64,000 bases of DNA, taken from contig JAEPQK010000005.1 of NCBI GenBank assembly GCA_017640615.1, positions 186,001 to 250,000 on the forward strand. The letters run 5' to 3'. The notes below the pieces were generated by a model that was not told the DNA's origin, did no database searches, and saw only the letters and a list, made by a program, of their open reading frames with translations. Made by a program: the position numbers and the translations under genes. Positions 33,891 through 44,310 of this stretch are shown piece after piece (position 1 is the first letter of the stretch; each line of letters begins with the position of its first letter). Source of the DNA: Rhizobiaceae bacterium. Lineage in GTDB: Bacteria > Pseudomonadota > Alphaproteobacteria > Rhizobiales > Rhizobiaceae.

Positions 33891-34240
33891 CTCAACATGC
33901 TACGGAAAGCTTGCGTTCTGCCGAAGCTGCCATCGTCGGGTAAGGGGCGCCGGCCGGATGACAAGGCGCAACAGTGCACGCTAACTCCTATCCCTTATGG
34001 GGTTCGAGGGACGGCTACGAAAGAACCAGGCGGTAGATCGGTGCGCATCCGTCGCTTGGATGCACTCTCTCCCACAAACGCAGAAGCGGACGCTGCGGGA
34101 CAGTCCCGCACCTAGCCCTTGCTCTCACCAAAAAAATCTATCCCACACCCTCTCCACCTCCCTTACCCTTGGCCGCAGTTCTTCTCGCGGGAACGCCGAT
34201 CATGACGGTGAGCGTGCGGAGAGGAACCGGCGCCTCCGTT
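33891..34240. other. Intergenic stretch with nothing recognised
   Basis: 350 bases following the HEPN-like gene. A polypyrimidine run at about 34140-34172 and an A-run at 34131-34137 are visible, but there is no promoter, hairpin or coding signal that can be supported. Confidence 0.5.
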
Positions 34241-34540
34241 TCAGCCTCGTGAGCTGAGACCGGGGAGGCCGCGTTCAAGGGTTCCCCTGCGGGTAATACG
34301 GCCCGCGCGTGCCGGACGGTGCACTAGGTCCGTCCCTCGGGACGGCGGAAGCGGAACGGACGCGGACTTTAAGAACGCCGGCGGGGCGCGGTTTCCGCGC
34401 CACGAAACATACAAGCGAAGGCACGGAACCGCGCCCCGCTTCTCAGACGCAACCCCGTAGGGATTGTCGTCAAAGAGCCCAGCGAGATCGCAAAGCGATC
34501 GTCGCGAGAGGCAAGTTCTTTGACAATGGCCAGACGGTCT
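34241..34540. repeat. Highly structured repeat-like element, possible RNA
   Basis: Several nested inverted repeats: CCGTCCC-TC-GGGACGG (34330-34345), a long arm GCGGGGCGCGGTTTCCG (34381-34397) facing CGGAACCGCGCCCCGC (34424-34439), and GTCAAAGA (34469-34476) facing TCTTTGAC (34517-34524) around GATCGC-AAA-GCGATC (34486-34500). The conserved-looking sequence reads like a dispersed repeat of Hyphomicrobiales. Function and mobility are unknown. Confidence 0.5.
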
Positions 34541-34575
34541 AACAACCGGGCGTGGCGATAGTGGAACGCGGAACG

Positions 34576-34701
34576 CGTCATCCCGGAAGCCGGAGTGAAA
34601 CGCAGGCTGTCCGGGATCCATTCCGTAATCGTCGCGCAGGTGACCACCGTTCCGGAATGGATCCCGGCTCGCGGTCGCAAGCTCCCTTGGCCGGGATGAC
34701 G
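34576..34701. repeat. Third copy of the CGTCATCCCGG palindromic unit
   Basis: Bounded by CGTCATCCCGG (34576-34586) and CCGGGATGACG (34691-34701). Its right half (CCCGGCTCGCGG and GCTCCCTTGGCCGGGATGACG) is the reverse complement of the left end of the cassette border repeat units at 2191 and 4419. It is therefore a dispersed element family in this genome. The rest of the gap to 34908 has no gene. Confidence 0.75.
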
Positions 34702-34908
34702 AGGGCAACGGCCGAAGGCCGCAAGGACGACCGTCCGTCCGAGCCTATGCGAGGCCCCGCGGAGCCGGTGAGCGTAGCGAACTCGGCGTGAGCGAAAACA
34801 AAAAACCACCCCAAATATTCCCGCCGCCCCAGCTACCTTTCGCCCCGGGTCCGTGCCAATCTCGCCGCGGCGGCGGTGGGAGCCGCCGAAACCACCGAGG
34901 GAACGAAC

Positions 34909-35289
34909 ATGAACATCATCACAGCTGCGCGTGCCGCGTTGGCCGCGCTTATTGCCGGCTGCCTAACGCTTGGCGCCACTGCGGCGTCCGCCGGCGACGT
35001 GACTTTCATGATGAACAACCACCATGAGTTCGCCGTCGAGGTCGAGCTCTACAGCCAGGACCGCAACCATGTCTGGCCGGGCGGCGGCAATGTGTTTTAC
35101 CTCGACGACGGCGAGACCAAGGCCATGCCGCTCGCCTGCGAAGAGGGCGAGACGATCTGCTACGGCGCGTGGGTTTCGGGTGATCAGGGCACCTATTGGG
35201 GCGTCGGCCCGGGCGATGTCGATGGCTGCGAGGACTGCTGTTATGTCTGCCAGGGCGGCATGACCGAGGAGATCAACCTGATCGAGTAG
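34909..35289 (+). CDS. Secreted Cys-rich protein of unknown function
   Basis: 126 residues. A signal peptide (about 1-27, ALAALIAGCLTLGATAASAG) is followed by a beta-rich domain: MMNNHHEFAVEVELYSQDRN, HVWPGGGNVFYLDDGETK, MPLACEEGETICYGAWVSG, then a Cys cluster CEDCCYVCQGG. The Cys residues are even in number and could form disulfides or bind metal in the periplasm. It recalls an uncharacterised Hyphomicrobiales family. GAGGGAAC precedes ATG 34909. A palindromic repeat (35290-35309) follows its stop directly. Confidence 0.75.
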   Translation: MNIITAARAALAALIAGCLTLGATAASAGDVTFMMNNHHEFAVEVELYSQDRNHVWPGGGNVFYLDDGETKAMPLACEEGETICYGAWVSGDQGTYWGVGPGDVDGCEDCCYVCQGGMTEEINLIE

Positions 35290-35309
35290 CCTCCCACTTG
35301 AGGGGAGGG
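35290..35309. repeat. Short CCTCCC...GGGAGG palindrome, same family as 32329 and 39659
   Basis: CCTCCC-ACTTGAG-GGGAGG at 35290-35308 is a degenerate copy of the CCCTCCCCCTTGAGGGGAGGG unit. It directly follows the stop of the secreted Cys-rich gene and may also act as a 3' hairpin. Confidence 0.6.
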
Positions 35310-35385
35310 GTAATCCACTTCCACCGCGCCCATTGGCACGCTAAAGGGCGGGGATGATTTCCCCGTGCCAAGCTTCCGCTGCATA

Positions 35386-37431
35386 ATGACCGTCGGTTCC
35401 GGCCCGCTGATGCTGGGCATCGATACCGGCGGCACCTACACCGACGCCGTTCTCTTCCGGGAGGGCGCGGCCGGCGGTGGCGTGGTCGCAAAAGCGAAGG
35501 CGCTGACCACGCGCCACGACCTCGCCCTCGGCATTGCCGGCGCGGTCGATGCGGTGCTGGGAGCTGCGGCGGCGAACCCGGCCGACATCGCGCTGGTGTC
35601 GATGTCCACCACGCTCGCCACCAACGCCATCGTGGAAGGGCAGGGCGGGCGCGCGGCCCTGGTGCTGATCGGCTTCGGCGAGGCCGACCTCGACCGCGAC
35701 GGGCTGAAGGCGGCACTCGGCGCCGACCCGGTGCTTTTTCTGCCGGGCGGGCATGACGTTCACGGCAACGAAAGGCCGCTCGATCTGGCCCCGCTGGAAG
35801 CGGCGCTGCCGGAGCTTGCGCCTGCCGTCACCGGCTTCGCCGTCTGCGCCTATTTCGCCGTCCGCAACCCGGCGCACGAGATCGCCGCCGCAAGGCTGAT
35901 CCGCCAGACGACCGGACTGGCCGTCACGATGAGCCACGAGCTCTCGGCCAAACTCGGCGGCCCGCGCCGCGCGCTGACCACGCTGCTCAATGCGCGGCTG
36001 GTCGGGCTGATCGACCGGCTGATCGCGGCAACCGAGGGCTTTTTGCAAAAGCGCGGCATAGCGGCTCCGCTGATGGTCGTGCGTGGCGATGGCGCGCTGG
36101 TCTCCGCCGCCTTTGCCCGCCGGCGTCCCATCGAAACGATCCTTTCCGGCCCCGCCGCCTCTATCGTCGGCGCCCGCCACCTCACCGGCATCGACGAGGC
36201 GATCGTGTCGGACATTGGCGGCACCACGACCGACGTCGCGGTGCTCGAAGCCGGCCGGCCCCGGCTCGACCCAGACGGGGCGCGCGTCGGCGGCATGCGC
36301 ACCCATGTCGAGGCGGTCGCGATGCGCACCTTCGGCCTTGGCGGGGATTCGGAAGTCTCCATCGAGGAGGGTGGCTTGAGCGCCCGCCTGCGGCTCGGCC
36401 CCCGTCGTCTGGTGCCGTTGTCGCTGGCCGCGCAGCAGCATGGCCCGGCCATTCTTGCGCAGTTGGAGCGCCAGCTCGGCGCGTCGAACCCCGGCCGCAT
36501 GGACGGCCGCTTCGCGCTGCGCACCGGGCTTGAGGAGCGCTTCGCCGCCGGCCTCACCGCGTCGGAAGCACGGCTTTACGCGGAGGTTGGGACGACGCCC
36601 GTCCCGCTCGACAAGCTCCTTTCCGCCAGCGCGCAACTCGCGGTGCTCAACCGGCTGGTGGCGCGCGGCCTCGTTATGCTTGTCGGCTTCACGCCGTCGG
36701 ACGCCGCCCATGTGCTTGGTCGTCAGGCGACATGGGATGCCGCAGCCGCGAAGCTGGGTGCGGATGTCTTCGCGCGTCGCCGCGACGCATCGGGAAACCG
36801 CATCATGGCCGACGGCGCAAAGCTCGCCGCAGCTGTGTTGCAGCTGGTCACCCGCAAATCGGCGGAGGCGGTTCTGGAGGCAGCCTTTGCCGAGGACGGC
36901 CATGACGGCCCGGCCGCCGTATCGCATGCGCTGGTGCAGCGCGCACTTGATGGCGGCAGCCGTTTCGCGCGGCTGGCCGTGGCGCTTGACCGCCCGGTGA
37001 TTGGCCTCGGCGCCTCCGCGCCGCTGCATTATGCCGGGCTGGGGGAGCTGGTTGGTTCGGAGTGTGTGCTGCCTGCCCATGCCGATGTCGCCAATGCCGT
37101 TGGCGCAGTCGTGGGGCAGGTCCGCATAACGGTGGAGGCTCTGGTCACGCAGCCGGCGGAAGGCCGCTTCCGCCTCACCGTGGGCGAGCATGTCGAGGAT
37201 TTTGCCGCGGAAGATGCCGCGCTTGATGCGGCATCGGCCCGCGCAGCAGAACTTGCGCTCTCCCGTGCTGCCGACGCCGGCGCCGCGGAGTGTCATGTCG
37301 AAACCGATACCGACATAGTGACGGCCACCGTCGAGGATCAGCGCAAATTTGTCGAAGCGCGCGTGAGCGCGATTGCACAGGGGCGTCCCCGCGTTGCGTC
37401 TGAAGGTGTTTCGCGACCATCGGAGAATTGA
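35386..37431 (+). CDS. Hydantoinase/oxoprolinase family protein, HyuA-like
   Basis: About 681 residues from ATG 35386 (GTG 35365 is also possible). An ASKHA-like ATPase fold: MLGIDTGGTYTDAVLFREG (phosphate 1), SMSTTLATNAIVEGQGG, IVSDIGGTTTDVAVLEAG (phosphate 2) and the C-terminal ASAPLHYAGLGELVG. This family covers ATP-dependent hydantoinase, 5-oxoprolinase and acetone carboxylase subunits. No HyuB gene is next to it, so it may work alone or with a distant partner. It ends 57 bases before malate synthase on the same strand. Confidence 0.88.
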   Translation: MTVGSGPLMLGIDTGGTYTDAVLFREGAAGGGVVAKAKALTTRHDLALGIAGAVDAVLGAAAANPADIALVSMSTTLATNAIVEGQGGRAALVLIGFGEADLDRDGLKAALGADPVLFLPGGHDVHGNERPLDLAPLEAALPELAPAVTGFAVCAYFAVRNPAHEIAAARLIRQTTGLAVTMSHELSAKLGGPRRALTTLLNARLVGLIDRLIAATEGFLQKRGIAAPLMVVRGDGALVSAAFARRRPIETILSGPAASIVGARHLTGIDEAIVSDIGGTTTDVAVLEAGRPRLDPDGARVGGMRTHVEAVAMRTFGLGGDSEVSIEEGGLSARLRLGPRRLVPLSLAAQQHGPAILAQLERQLGASNPGRMDGRFALRTGLEERFAAGLTASEARLYAEVGTTPVPLDKLLSASAQLAVLNRLVARGLVMLVGFTPSDAAHVLGRQATWDAAAAKLGADVFARRRDASGNRIMADGAKLAAAVLQLVTRKSAEAVLEAAFAEDGHDGPAAVSHALVQRALDGGSRFARLAVALDRPVIGLGASAPLHYAGLGELVGSECVLPAHADVANAVGAVVGQVRITVEALVTQPAEGRFRLTVGEHVEDFAAEDAALDAASARAAELALSRAADAGAAECHVETDTDIVTATVEDQRKFVEARVSAIAQGRPRVASEGVSRPSEN

Positions 37432-37488
37432 CCCCGCCCGTTGCGCGTGGTGAAAGCTGCCGGACTGACTTTCAACGGAGTGCACCAC

Positions 37489-39645
37489 ATGTCGGAACGC
37501 GTCGAGACCAACGGGCTCAAGGTCGATCGCGGCCTTTACGACTTCGTCAACAGCGAGGCGCTGCCGGGTACCGGCGTGGAAGCAGACGCTTTCTGGGCGG
37601 GGCTCGGCGCGCTGGCGCACGACCTCGCGCCGAAGAACCGTGCGCTGCTTGCGCGCCGCGACGAGTTGCAGACGCGCATCGACCAGTGGCACCGCGACAA
37701 TGGCGCGCCGTCCGACCTTGATGCCTATGAGGCGTTTTTGCGCGAGATCGGCTACCTGCTGCCGGAGGGCGGCGACTTCCAGATCTCGACCTCCAATGTC
37801 GATCCCGAGATCGCCGCGATCGCCGGCCCTCAGCTCGTCGTGCCGATCATGAATGCCCGCTTTGCGCTCAATGCCGCGAACGCGCGTTGGGGTTCGCTTT
37901 ACGATGCGCTCTACGGCACCGACGCGCTGGGCGACCGGCCGAAGCCCGGCGGCTACGATCCCGAGCGCGGCGCGCGCGTGATCGCATGGGCGAAGGATTT
38001 TCTGGATCGCGCAGTGCCGCTGAAGGGCGGCTCCTGGGCCGACCTGCCATCGATCGCTGCCTCGAAGGATGGCCTGTCGCTTGGCGACGGCTTTTCGCTT
38101 GCCGAGCCAGGCCAGTATGCCGGCTGGCGGGTCAATGAGGCCGGCGCTCAGGAAATCCTGTTCCGCCGCAACGGGCTTCTGATCGAAGTCGTGGTCGATC
38201 CGTCGTCGCAGATCGGCAAGACCGACAAGGCGAGCATCGCCGATGTCTGGCTGGAATCCGCCCTGACCACCATCATGGATTGTGAGGATTCCGTTGCCGC
38301 GGTCGATGCCGAAGACAAGACGCTGGTCTACCGCAACTGGCTCGGTCTGATGAAAAGCGATCTCGAAGAGAGCGTCACCAAGGGTGGCAAGACCTTCACG
38401 CGCAAACTGCAGGACGATTGGACCTTCGCCGCGCCGGACGGTAGGGACTTTCAGGTCAAGGCGCGTTCGCTGATGCTGGTGCGCAATGTCGGCCATCTGA
38501 TGACCAATCCGGCGATCATCGACAAGGACGGCCACGAGATTCCCGAAGGCATCATGGATGCCTATGTGACCGCCGCAATCGCGCTGCACGATATCGGGCC
38601 GAACGGCCGTCGCGCCAACTCGGCGGAAGGCTCCATGTATGTCGTGAAGCCCAAGATGCACGGGCCGGAGGAAGTGGCGTTCGCGGTCGAGATTTTCGGC
38701 CGCGTGGAAGCAGCGCTCGGCATGGCGCCCAACACGATCAAGATGGGCATCATGGACGAGGAACGCCGAACCACGGTCAACCTCAAGGAGTGCATTCGGG
38801 TCGCGCGCGAGCGCGTGGTGTTCATCAACACCGGCTTCCTAGACCGTACCGGTGACGAGATACACACCTCGATGGAAGCCGGGCCGATGATCCGCAAGGG
38901 CGACATGAAACAGGCCGCCTGGATCAACGCCTACGAAAACTGGAACGTCGATATCGGCCTCGCCTGCGGGCTCTCCGGCCATGCCCAGATCGGCAAGGGC
39001 ATGTGGGCGATGCCCGACATGATGGAAGCGATGCTGGAGCAAAAGATCGGTCATCCGAAGGCCGGCGCCAACACTGCATGGGTGCCGTCTCCGACCGCGG
39101 CCACACTGCACGCCACCCATTATCATGCGGTCGACGTCAAGGAGGTTCAGGCCAAGCTCAAATCGCGCGAGCGCGCCAAGCTCTCCGACATTCTGTCCGT
39201 GCCCGTGGCGAGCCGCCCCAACTGGTCGCCCGACGAAATCCAGAAGGAGCTCGACAACAATGCGCAGGGCATTCTGGGCTATGTCGTGCGTTGGGTCGAC
39301 CAGGGCGTCGGTTGCTCCAAGGTGCCGGACATCAACGATGTCGGCCTGATGGAAGACCGCGCCACACTGCGCATTTCCTCACAGCATATCGCCAACTGGC
39401 TGCATCATGGGGTGTGCAGCGAAGAACAGGTGATGGAGACCATGAAGCGCATGGCGGCGGTGGTTGATCGTCAGAATGAGGGCGATCCGCTCTATCGGCC
39501 AATGGCCGCCGACTTCGACGGTTCGATCGCTTTCCAGGCCGCCTGCGATCTGGTGTTCAAGGGCCGCGAGCAGCCGAGCGGTTACACGGAGCCGGTTCTT
39601 CACGCCCGGCGTCTGGAGCTGAAGGCGCGTGACCGGGCTGGTTAG
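37489..39645 (+). CDS. glcB: Malate synthase G
   Basis: 718 residues. Condenses glyoxylate with acetyl-CoA to malate. Sequence marks: [38 protein letters not shown] (with the Glu/Asp metal ligands), [18 protein letters not shown]-like [17 protein letters not shown] and the catalytic Asp in the C-terminal [20 protein letters not shown] region. Length is that of isoform G. ATG 37489 has GGAG 8 bases before it. It may serve use of glyoxylate or glycolate; no isocitrate lyase is nearby. Confidence 0.97.
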   Translation: MSERVETNGLKVDRGLYDFVNSEALPGTGVEADAFWAGLGALAHDLAPKNRALLARRDELQTRIDQWHRDNGAPSDLDAYEAFLREIGYLLPEGGDFQISTSNVDPEIAAIAGPQLVVPIMNARFALNAANARWGSLYDALYGTDALGDRPKPGGYDPERGARVIAWAKDFLDRAVPLKGGSWADLPSIAASKDGLSLGDGFSLAEPGQYAGWRVNEAGAQEILFRRNGLLIEVVVDPSSQIGKTDKASIADVWLESALTTIMDCEDSVAAVDAEDKTLVYRNWLGLMKSDLEESVTKGGKTFTRKLQDDWTFAAPDGRDFQVKARSLMLVRNVGHLMTNPAIIDKDGHEIPEGIMDAYVTAAIALHDIGPNGRRANSAEGSMYVVKPKMHGPEEVAFAVEIFGRVEAALGMAPNTIKMGIMDEERRTTVNLKECIRVARERVVFINTGFLDRTGDEIHTSMEAGPMIRKGDMKQAAWINAYENWNVDIGLACGLSGHAQIGKGMWAMPDMMEAMLEQKIGHPKAGANTAWVPSPTAATLHATHYHAVDVKEVQAKLKSRERAKLSDILSVPVASRPNWSPDEIQKELDNNAQGILGYVVRWVDQGVGCSKVPDINDVGLMEDRATLRISSQHIANWLHHGVCSEEQVMETMKRMAAVVDRQNEGDPLYRPMAADFDGSIAFQAACDLVFKGREQPSGYTEPVLHARRLELKARDRAG

Positions 39646-39658
39646 GCGCGGTGGTTTT

Positions 39659-39797
39659 CCCTCCCCCTTGAGGGGAGGGTGGACAATCGCTGCAAGCGAT
39701 TGGACGGGTGGGGTCATCGAAGCCCCGCTCCGCATTGGCCCACCCCACACCGATCCTTCGGCAAGCTCAGGATCGACCCTCCCCTCGAGGGGGAGGG
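39659..39797. repeat. Composite inverted-repeat element (139 bp) between glcB and tsaB
   Basis: It begins with CCCTCCCCCTTGAGGGGAGGG (39659-39679) and ends with CCCTCCCCTCGAGGGGGAGGG (39777-39797). CGATCC (39751-39756) faces GGATCG (39770-39775). The right 47 bases (39751-39797) are the reverse complement of 32329-32375 with two differences. Its last arm supplies GGGAGGG 10 bases before the tsaB start. Confidence 0.85.
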
Positions 39798-39807
39798 AAA
39801 GCGCGCA

Positions 39808-40479
39808 ATGAAAATCCTCGCCATCGATACCGCTGCAAATTTGTGCGCCGCATGCATATTCGATACGCAGGCCGGTGAACTCGGCCGTTCGGTCCACGAC
39901 CTTGGAAAGGGCCACGCCGAACATCTGATGTCGACCATCGACGAAGCGCTGGCGGCGGCGAACTCCAGCTATGCCGATCTCGGCCTGATTGCCGTATCGA
40001 TCGGGCCGGGGTCCTTCACCGGCATAAGAGTGGGCGTTGCCACGGCGCGCGGACTAGCACTGGCGCTGGGTATTCCGTCCGTCGGCGTCACTACACTCGA
40101 CGCCATGGCAGCGGAAGCGCGACGCCAGTTTGCCGGCAAATCGGTGCTAGCCGCGATCGATGCCAGACGCGATCAGCTTTACGTTGCGAGCTATGTCGGG
40201 GGCGGTGAGCGCACATTCGGACCGGCGATCGCAACGCTCGAGGATGCAGCCGCGATGCTCGCACCGGATATGGCGCTTGTTGGCAGCGCCGCCGAATTGA
40301 TCGCACAAAAAGCCGGAAGAAATGTTGCAATCACTGCTACATCCGCCACCGCCGACATTGCCATCTACGCGCAGCTTGCAGCGGGAATGGATCCGGCATC
40401 CGGCCCGCCGCGACCGCTTTATTTGCGCGGCGCTGATGCGAAACCGCAGCAGGGTTTTGCGGTGGAGCGCCGAGACTGA
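39808..40479 (+). CDS. tsaB: tRNA threonylcarbamoyladenosine biosynthesis protein TsaB
   Basis: 223 residues. Partner of TsaD/TsaE in making t6A at position 37 of ANN-decoding tRNAs. Fold marks: MKILAIDTAANLCAACIFDT, the G-rich IAVSIGPGSFTGIRVGVATA loop, LALGIPSVGVTTLDAMAAEA and a C-terminal half with PLYLRGADAKPQ. ATG 39808 lies 10 bases after GGGAGGG, which belongs to the palindromic repeat element, so its translation signal comes from that insertion. It overlaps rimI by one base (TGATG). Confidence 0.93.
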   Translation: MKILAIDTAANLCAACIFDTQAGELGRSVHDLGKGHAEHLMSTIDEALAAANSSYADLGLIAVSIGPGSFTGIRVGVATARGLALALGIPSVGVTTLDAMAAEARRQFAGKSVLAAIDARRDQLYVASYVGGGERTFGPAIATLEDAAAMLAPDMALVGSAAELIAQKAGRNVAITATSATADIAIYAQLAAGMDPASGPPRPLYLRGADAKPQQGFAVERRD

Positions 40480-40973
40480 TGCGCATTCCCTTCATGTCCG
40501 GCAGCCAGGAATATGTAGCGCGCGACCTGACGCTCGACGACACACCGGCGATGGCCGAGCTGCACGCCGGCGCCTTCGCGCGCCCCTGGTCGGACGAGGA
40601 ATTCGAGGCGCTTCTGGTGCAGGACACGGTGTTCGGTTACGCCGTCCGGCCTGTTGCATCCAAGGGCAAGCCGCCGATTCAGGGCTTTGTGCTGGCGCGC
40701 CTGGCGGCGGGCGAAGCCGAAATCCTCACCATCGTCGTTGCTCGTGCAAACCGGCGCGCCGGCCTCGGCCGGATGCTGATGGATGCGGTGATGCGCCACC
40801 TCTATACCGAGCGCGCCGACGCGCTGTTTCTCGAGGTGGATGAAAGCAATACGGCGGCTATCGGCCTCTACCGCAGGCTGGGTTTTCGCGACGTTGGCCG
40901 GCGCGAGGGCTACTATTCGGCCAAGGACGGCCGCAAGAGCAGCGCGCTTGTCATGCGCAGCGATCTTCGTTAG
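40479..40973 (+). CDS. rimI: Ribosomal protein S18-alanine N-acetyltransferase
   Basis: 164 residues. GNAT fold: the acetyl-CoA loop is VVARANRRAGLGRMLMDAVM and the C-terminal ALFLEVDESNTAAIGLYRRL with GFRDVGRREGYYS is diagnostic for RimI. It acetylates the N-terminus of S18, and is often next to tsaB as here. It is followed by plsC; the fur/mur regulator found here in many Hyphomicrobiales is missing in this interval. Confidence 0.92.
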   Translation: MRIPFMSGSQEYVARDLTLDDTPAMAELHAGAFARPWSDEEFEALLVQDTVFGYAVRPVASKGKPPIQGFVLARLAAGEAEILTIVVARANRRAGLGRMLMDAVMRHLYTERADALFLEVDESNTAAIGLYRRLGFRDVGRREGYYSAKDGRKSSALVMRSDLR

Positions 40974-41012
40974 CCAGCGACGGTCCAACAAGAGAGTAGA
41001 GTCAGGAGACGC

Positions 41013-41819
41013 ATGCTCGGCTGGATACGCGTGTCGTTCATGCTTCTGCTCGTGGCCATCGTCACGCCGGCGATGGCGCTCGCCCAGATAATCATCCTCA
41101 AGACCGGCATTGGCAACGAGCGTTACCTGCCGCGCCAGTGGCATCGTTTCGTGCTTTTTGTGCTCGGCTTCCGGCTTCATGTGCGCGGCAGGATGTCGGA
41201 CAAACGCCCGCTGCTGATCGCCGCCAACCACATTTCCTGGACTGACATCATGGTTGCGGGCGCTGTGGCCGAAGTCAATTTCATCGCCAAGTCTGAGGTT
41301 TCTGGTTGGCCGATGATCGGCAAATTGGCCCGACTTCAGCGCACCGTCTATGTCGAACGGGAGCGCAAGCACCGGTCGGGTCACCAGGCTGGTGAAATTG
41401 CGCAACGCATGACCGACGGCGATCCGATGTTACTTTTCGCCGAGGGGCTGACCGCCGACGGCAATCTTATGCTGCCGTTCAAATCGACGCTGTTTGGCGC
41501 GGCCTCCATGGCGGTTGATCGCGGCGAGGTTGAGCATGTTTTCGTACAGCCTGTGGCGATCGTCTACACCCGCTTTCATGGCATGCCGATGGGGCGCCTG
41601 CATCGCACGCACGCTGCCTGGATTGGCGACCGCCTGCTCGCCCCGCATATCGTAACGCTGCTCAAGGAGGGCGCGGTCGACGTGGAGCTGCATTTCGGCG
41701 AGCCAGTCGAATATCGCGCAGGTGTCCGGCGCAAGGATCTCGCCAGGGAGGTCGAGCGGCGCGTGACGGAGATGTTCAACGCGGCGATCAGCCACCCGAT
41801 CAAGAGCGGCGAGCCATAA
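41013..41819 (+). CDS. plsC: 1-acyl-sn-glycerol-3-phosphate acyltransferase (PlsC-like)
   Basis: 268 residues. An N-terminal membrane helix (about 5-28) is followed by an acyltransferase domain with NHISWTD (the NHx4D catalytic motif) and FAEGLTADG (in place of FPEGTRS). The last motif and size resemble the rhizobial OlsA-type lyso-lipid acyltransferases as well as PlsC, so the acceptor could be lysophosphatidate or lyso-ornithine lipid. AGGAG precedes ATG 41013. It lies between rimI and miaB, a conserved Hyphomicrobiales order. Confidence 0.88.
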   Translation: MLGWIRVSFMLLLVAIVTPAMALAQIIILKTGIGNERYLPRQWHRFVLFVLGFRLHVRGRMSDKRPLLIAANHISWTDIMVAGAVAEVNFIAKSEVSGWPMIGKLARLQRTVYVERERKHRSGHQAGEIAQRMTDGDPMLLFAEGLTADGNLMLPFKSTLFGAASMAVDRGEVEHVFVQPVAIVYTRFHGMPMGRLHRTHAAWIGDRLLAPHIVTLLKEGAVDVELHFGEPVEYRAGVRRKDLAREVERRVTEMFNAAISHPIKSGEP

Positions 41820-41876
41820 GCGCCGCCGCCATCTCGGCGCTTCATTTCAGGCTGAACTTGGTCTAGAGAGCGCCCC

Positions 41877-43250
<1,374 letters not shown>

Positions 43251-43260
43251 GGAGAGGCTT

Positions 43261-44310
43261 TTGAGCGCCGCTACGCAACTGAAGCAGCCCTCTGGGGCGT
43301 CCGACATGGCGCATATCGTACTCACATTCGACAATAACCAGCTCGCAAGTGCGCTTTACGGCCAGTTCGACGAGAACCTGGCGCGGGTCGAAGAAAAGCT
43401 CGGCGTCGATATACGCTCGAAAGGCAACCAGCTTTCCATACAGGGCGAGGCAGGTGCGGCCGAGCAGGCGCGGCGCGCGCTCGATTACCTCTATGATCTG
43501 CTGCAGAAGGGATCCGAGCTGGGCCAGTCGGATGTCGATGGCGCTGTCAGGATGGCGATTGCCGCTGACGATCAGCTGACGCTGCCGACGCTGGAACGCA
43601 AGGGCAAGCTCGCCGCGGCGCAGTTTTCGACCCGCAAGAAGACGATCCACGCCCGCTCGGTGAACCAGGACGCTTATATGCGCGCGCTGGAACGTTCGGA
43701 GCTGGTGTTCGGCATCGGACCGGCCGGCACCGGCAAGACCTATCTCGCGGTGGCTTATGCCGCAATGCTGCTTGAGCGCGGCATGGTCGACCGCATCATC
43801 CTGTCGCGTCCGGCGGTTGAAGCCGGCGAGCGCCTCGGCTTCCTGCCGGGCGATATGAAGGAAAAGGTCGATCCCTATCTGCGCCCGCTCTATGACGCGC
43901 TGTACGACATGATGCCGGCGGACAAGGTGGAGCGCGCCATCGCTGCCGACGTGATCGAGATTGCGCCGCTGGCCTTCATGCGGGGCCGCACGCTGCACAA
44001 CGCCGCGATCATTCTGGATGAGGCGCAGAACACCACGCCTATGCAGATGAAGATGTTTCTGACCCGCATGGGTGAGGGCGGGCGCATGATCGTGACCGGC
44101 GATCCGAGCCAGATCGACCTGCCGCCGAACACGAAATCCGGTCTGGTCGAGGCGCTGAACGTATTGTCTGACGTGACGGGCATCGTCACGGTGCGCTTCA
44201 ACGAAAAGGACGTGGTGCGTCACCCGCTCGTCGCGGAGATTGTCGCGGCATATGACCGCGCAGGCGCCGGTCCTGGCCCTGCACCCCGGAACCCCAAGAC
44301 CGAACAGTGA
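43261..44310 (+). CDS. ybeZ: PhoH-like ATPase
   Basis: 349 residues from TTG 43261, with GAGGAGAGG before it. Walker A FGIGPAGTGKTYLAV and Walker B HNAAIILDEAQNTTPMQMKM define the PhoH fold, with MIVTGDPSQIDLP and LLEDV-like C-terminus. The N-terminal R3H/KH-like part is VDIRSKGNQLSIQGEAG. PhoH and YbeY are coupled throughout bacteria and act around the ribosome and RNA. The ybeY start overlaps its stop. The TTG start gives a length like relatives. Confidence 0.92.
   Translation: MSAATQLKQPSGASDMAHIVLTFDNNQLASALYGQFDENLARVEEKLGVDIRSKGNQLSIQGEAGAAEQARRALDYLYDLLQKGSELGQSDVDGAVRMAIAADDQLTLPTLERKGKLAAAQFSTRKKTIHARSVNQDAYMRALERSELVFGIGPAGTGKTYLAVAYAAMLLERGMVDRIILSRPAVEAGERLGFLPGDMKEKVDPYLRPLYDALYDMMPADKVERAIAADVIEIAPLAFMRGRTLHNAAIILDEAQNTTPMQMKMFLTRMGEGGRMIVTGDPSQIDLPPNTKSGLVEALNVLSDVTGIVTVRFNEKDVVRHPLVAEIVAAYDRAGAGPGPAPRNPKTEQ

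Noticed and set aside
34309-34542. 77-codon plus-strand frame in the structured element
   Set aside because: It is contained in the inverted-repeat arms and has no ribosome site; likely a repeat artefact.
35341-38661. A 1106-codon minus-strand open frame opposite hydantoinase and malate synthase
   Set aside because: Both plus-strand genes are clear family members; the long reverse frame is a by-product of high GC and codon bias.
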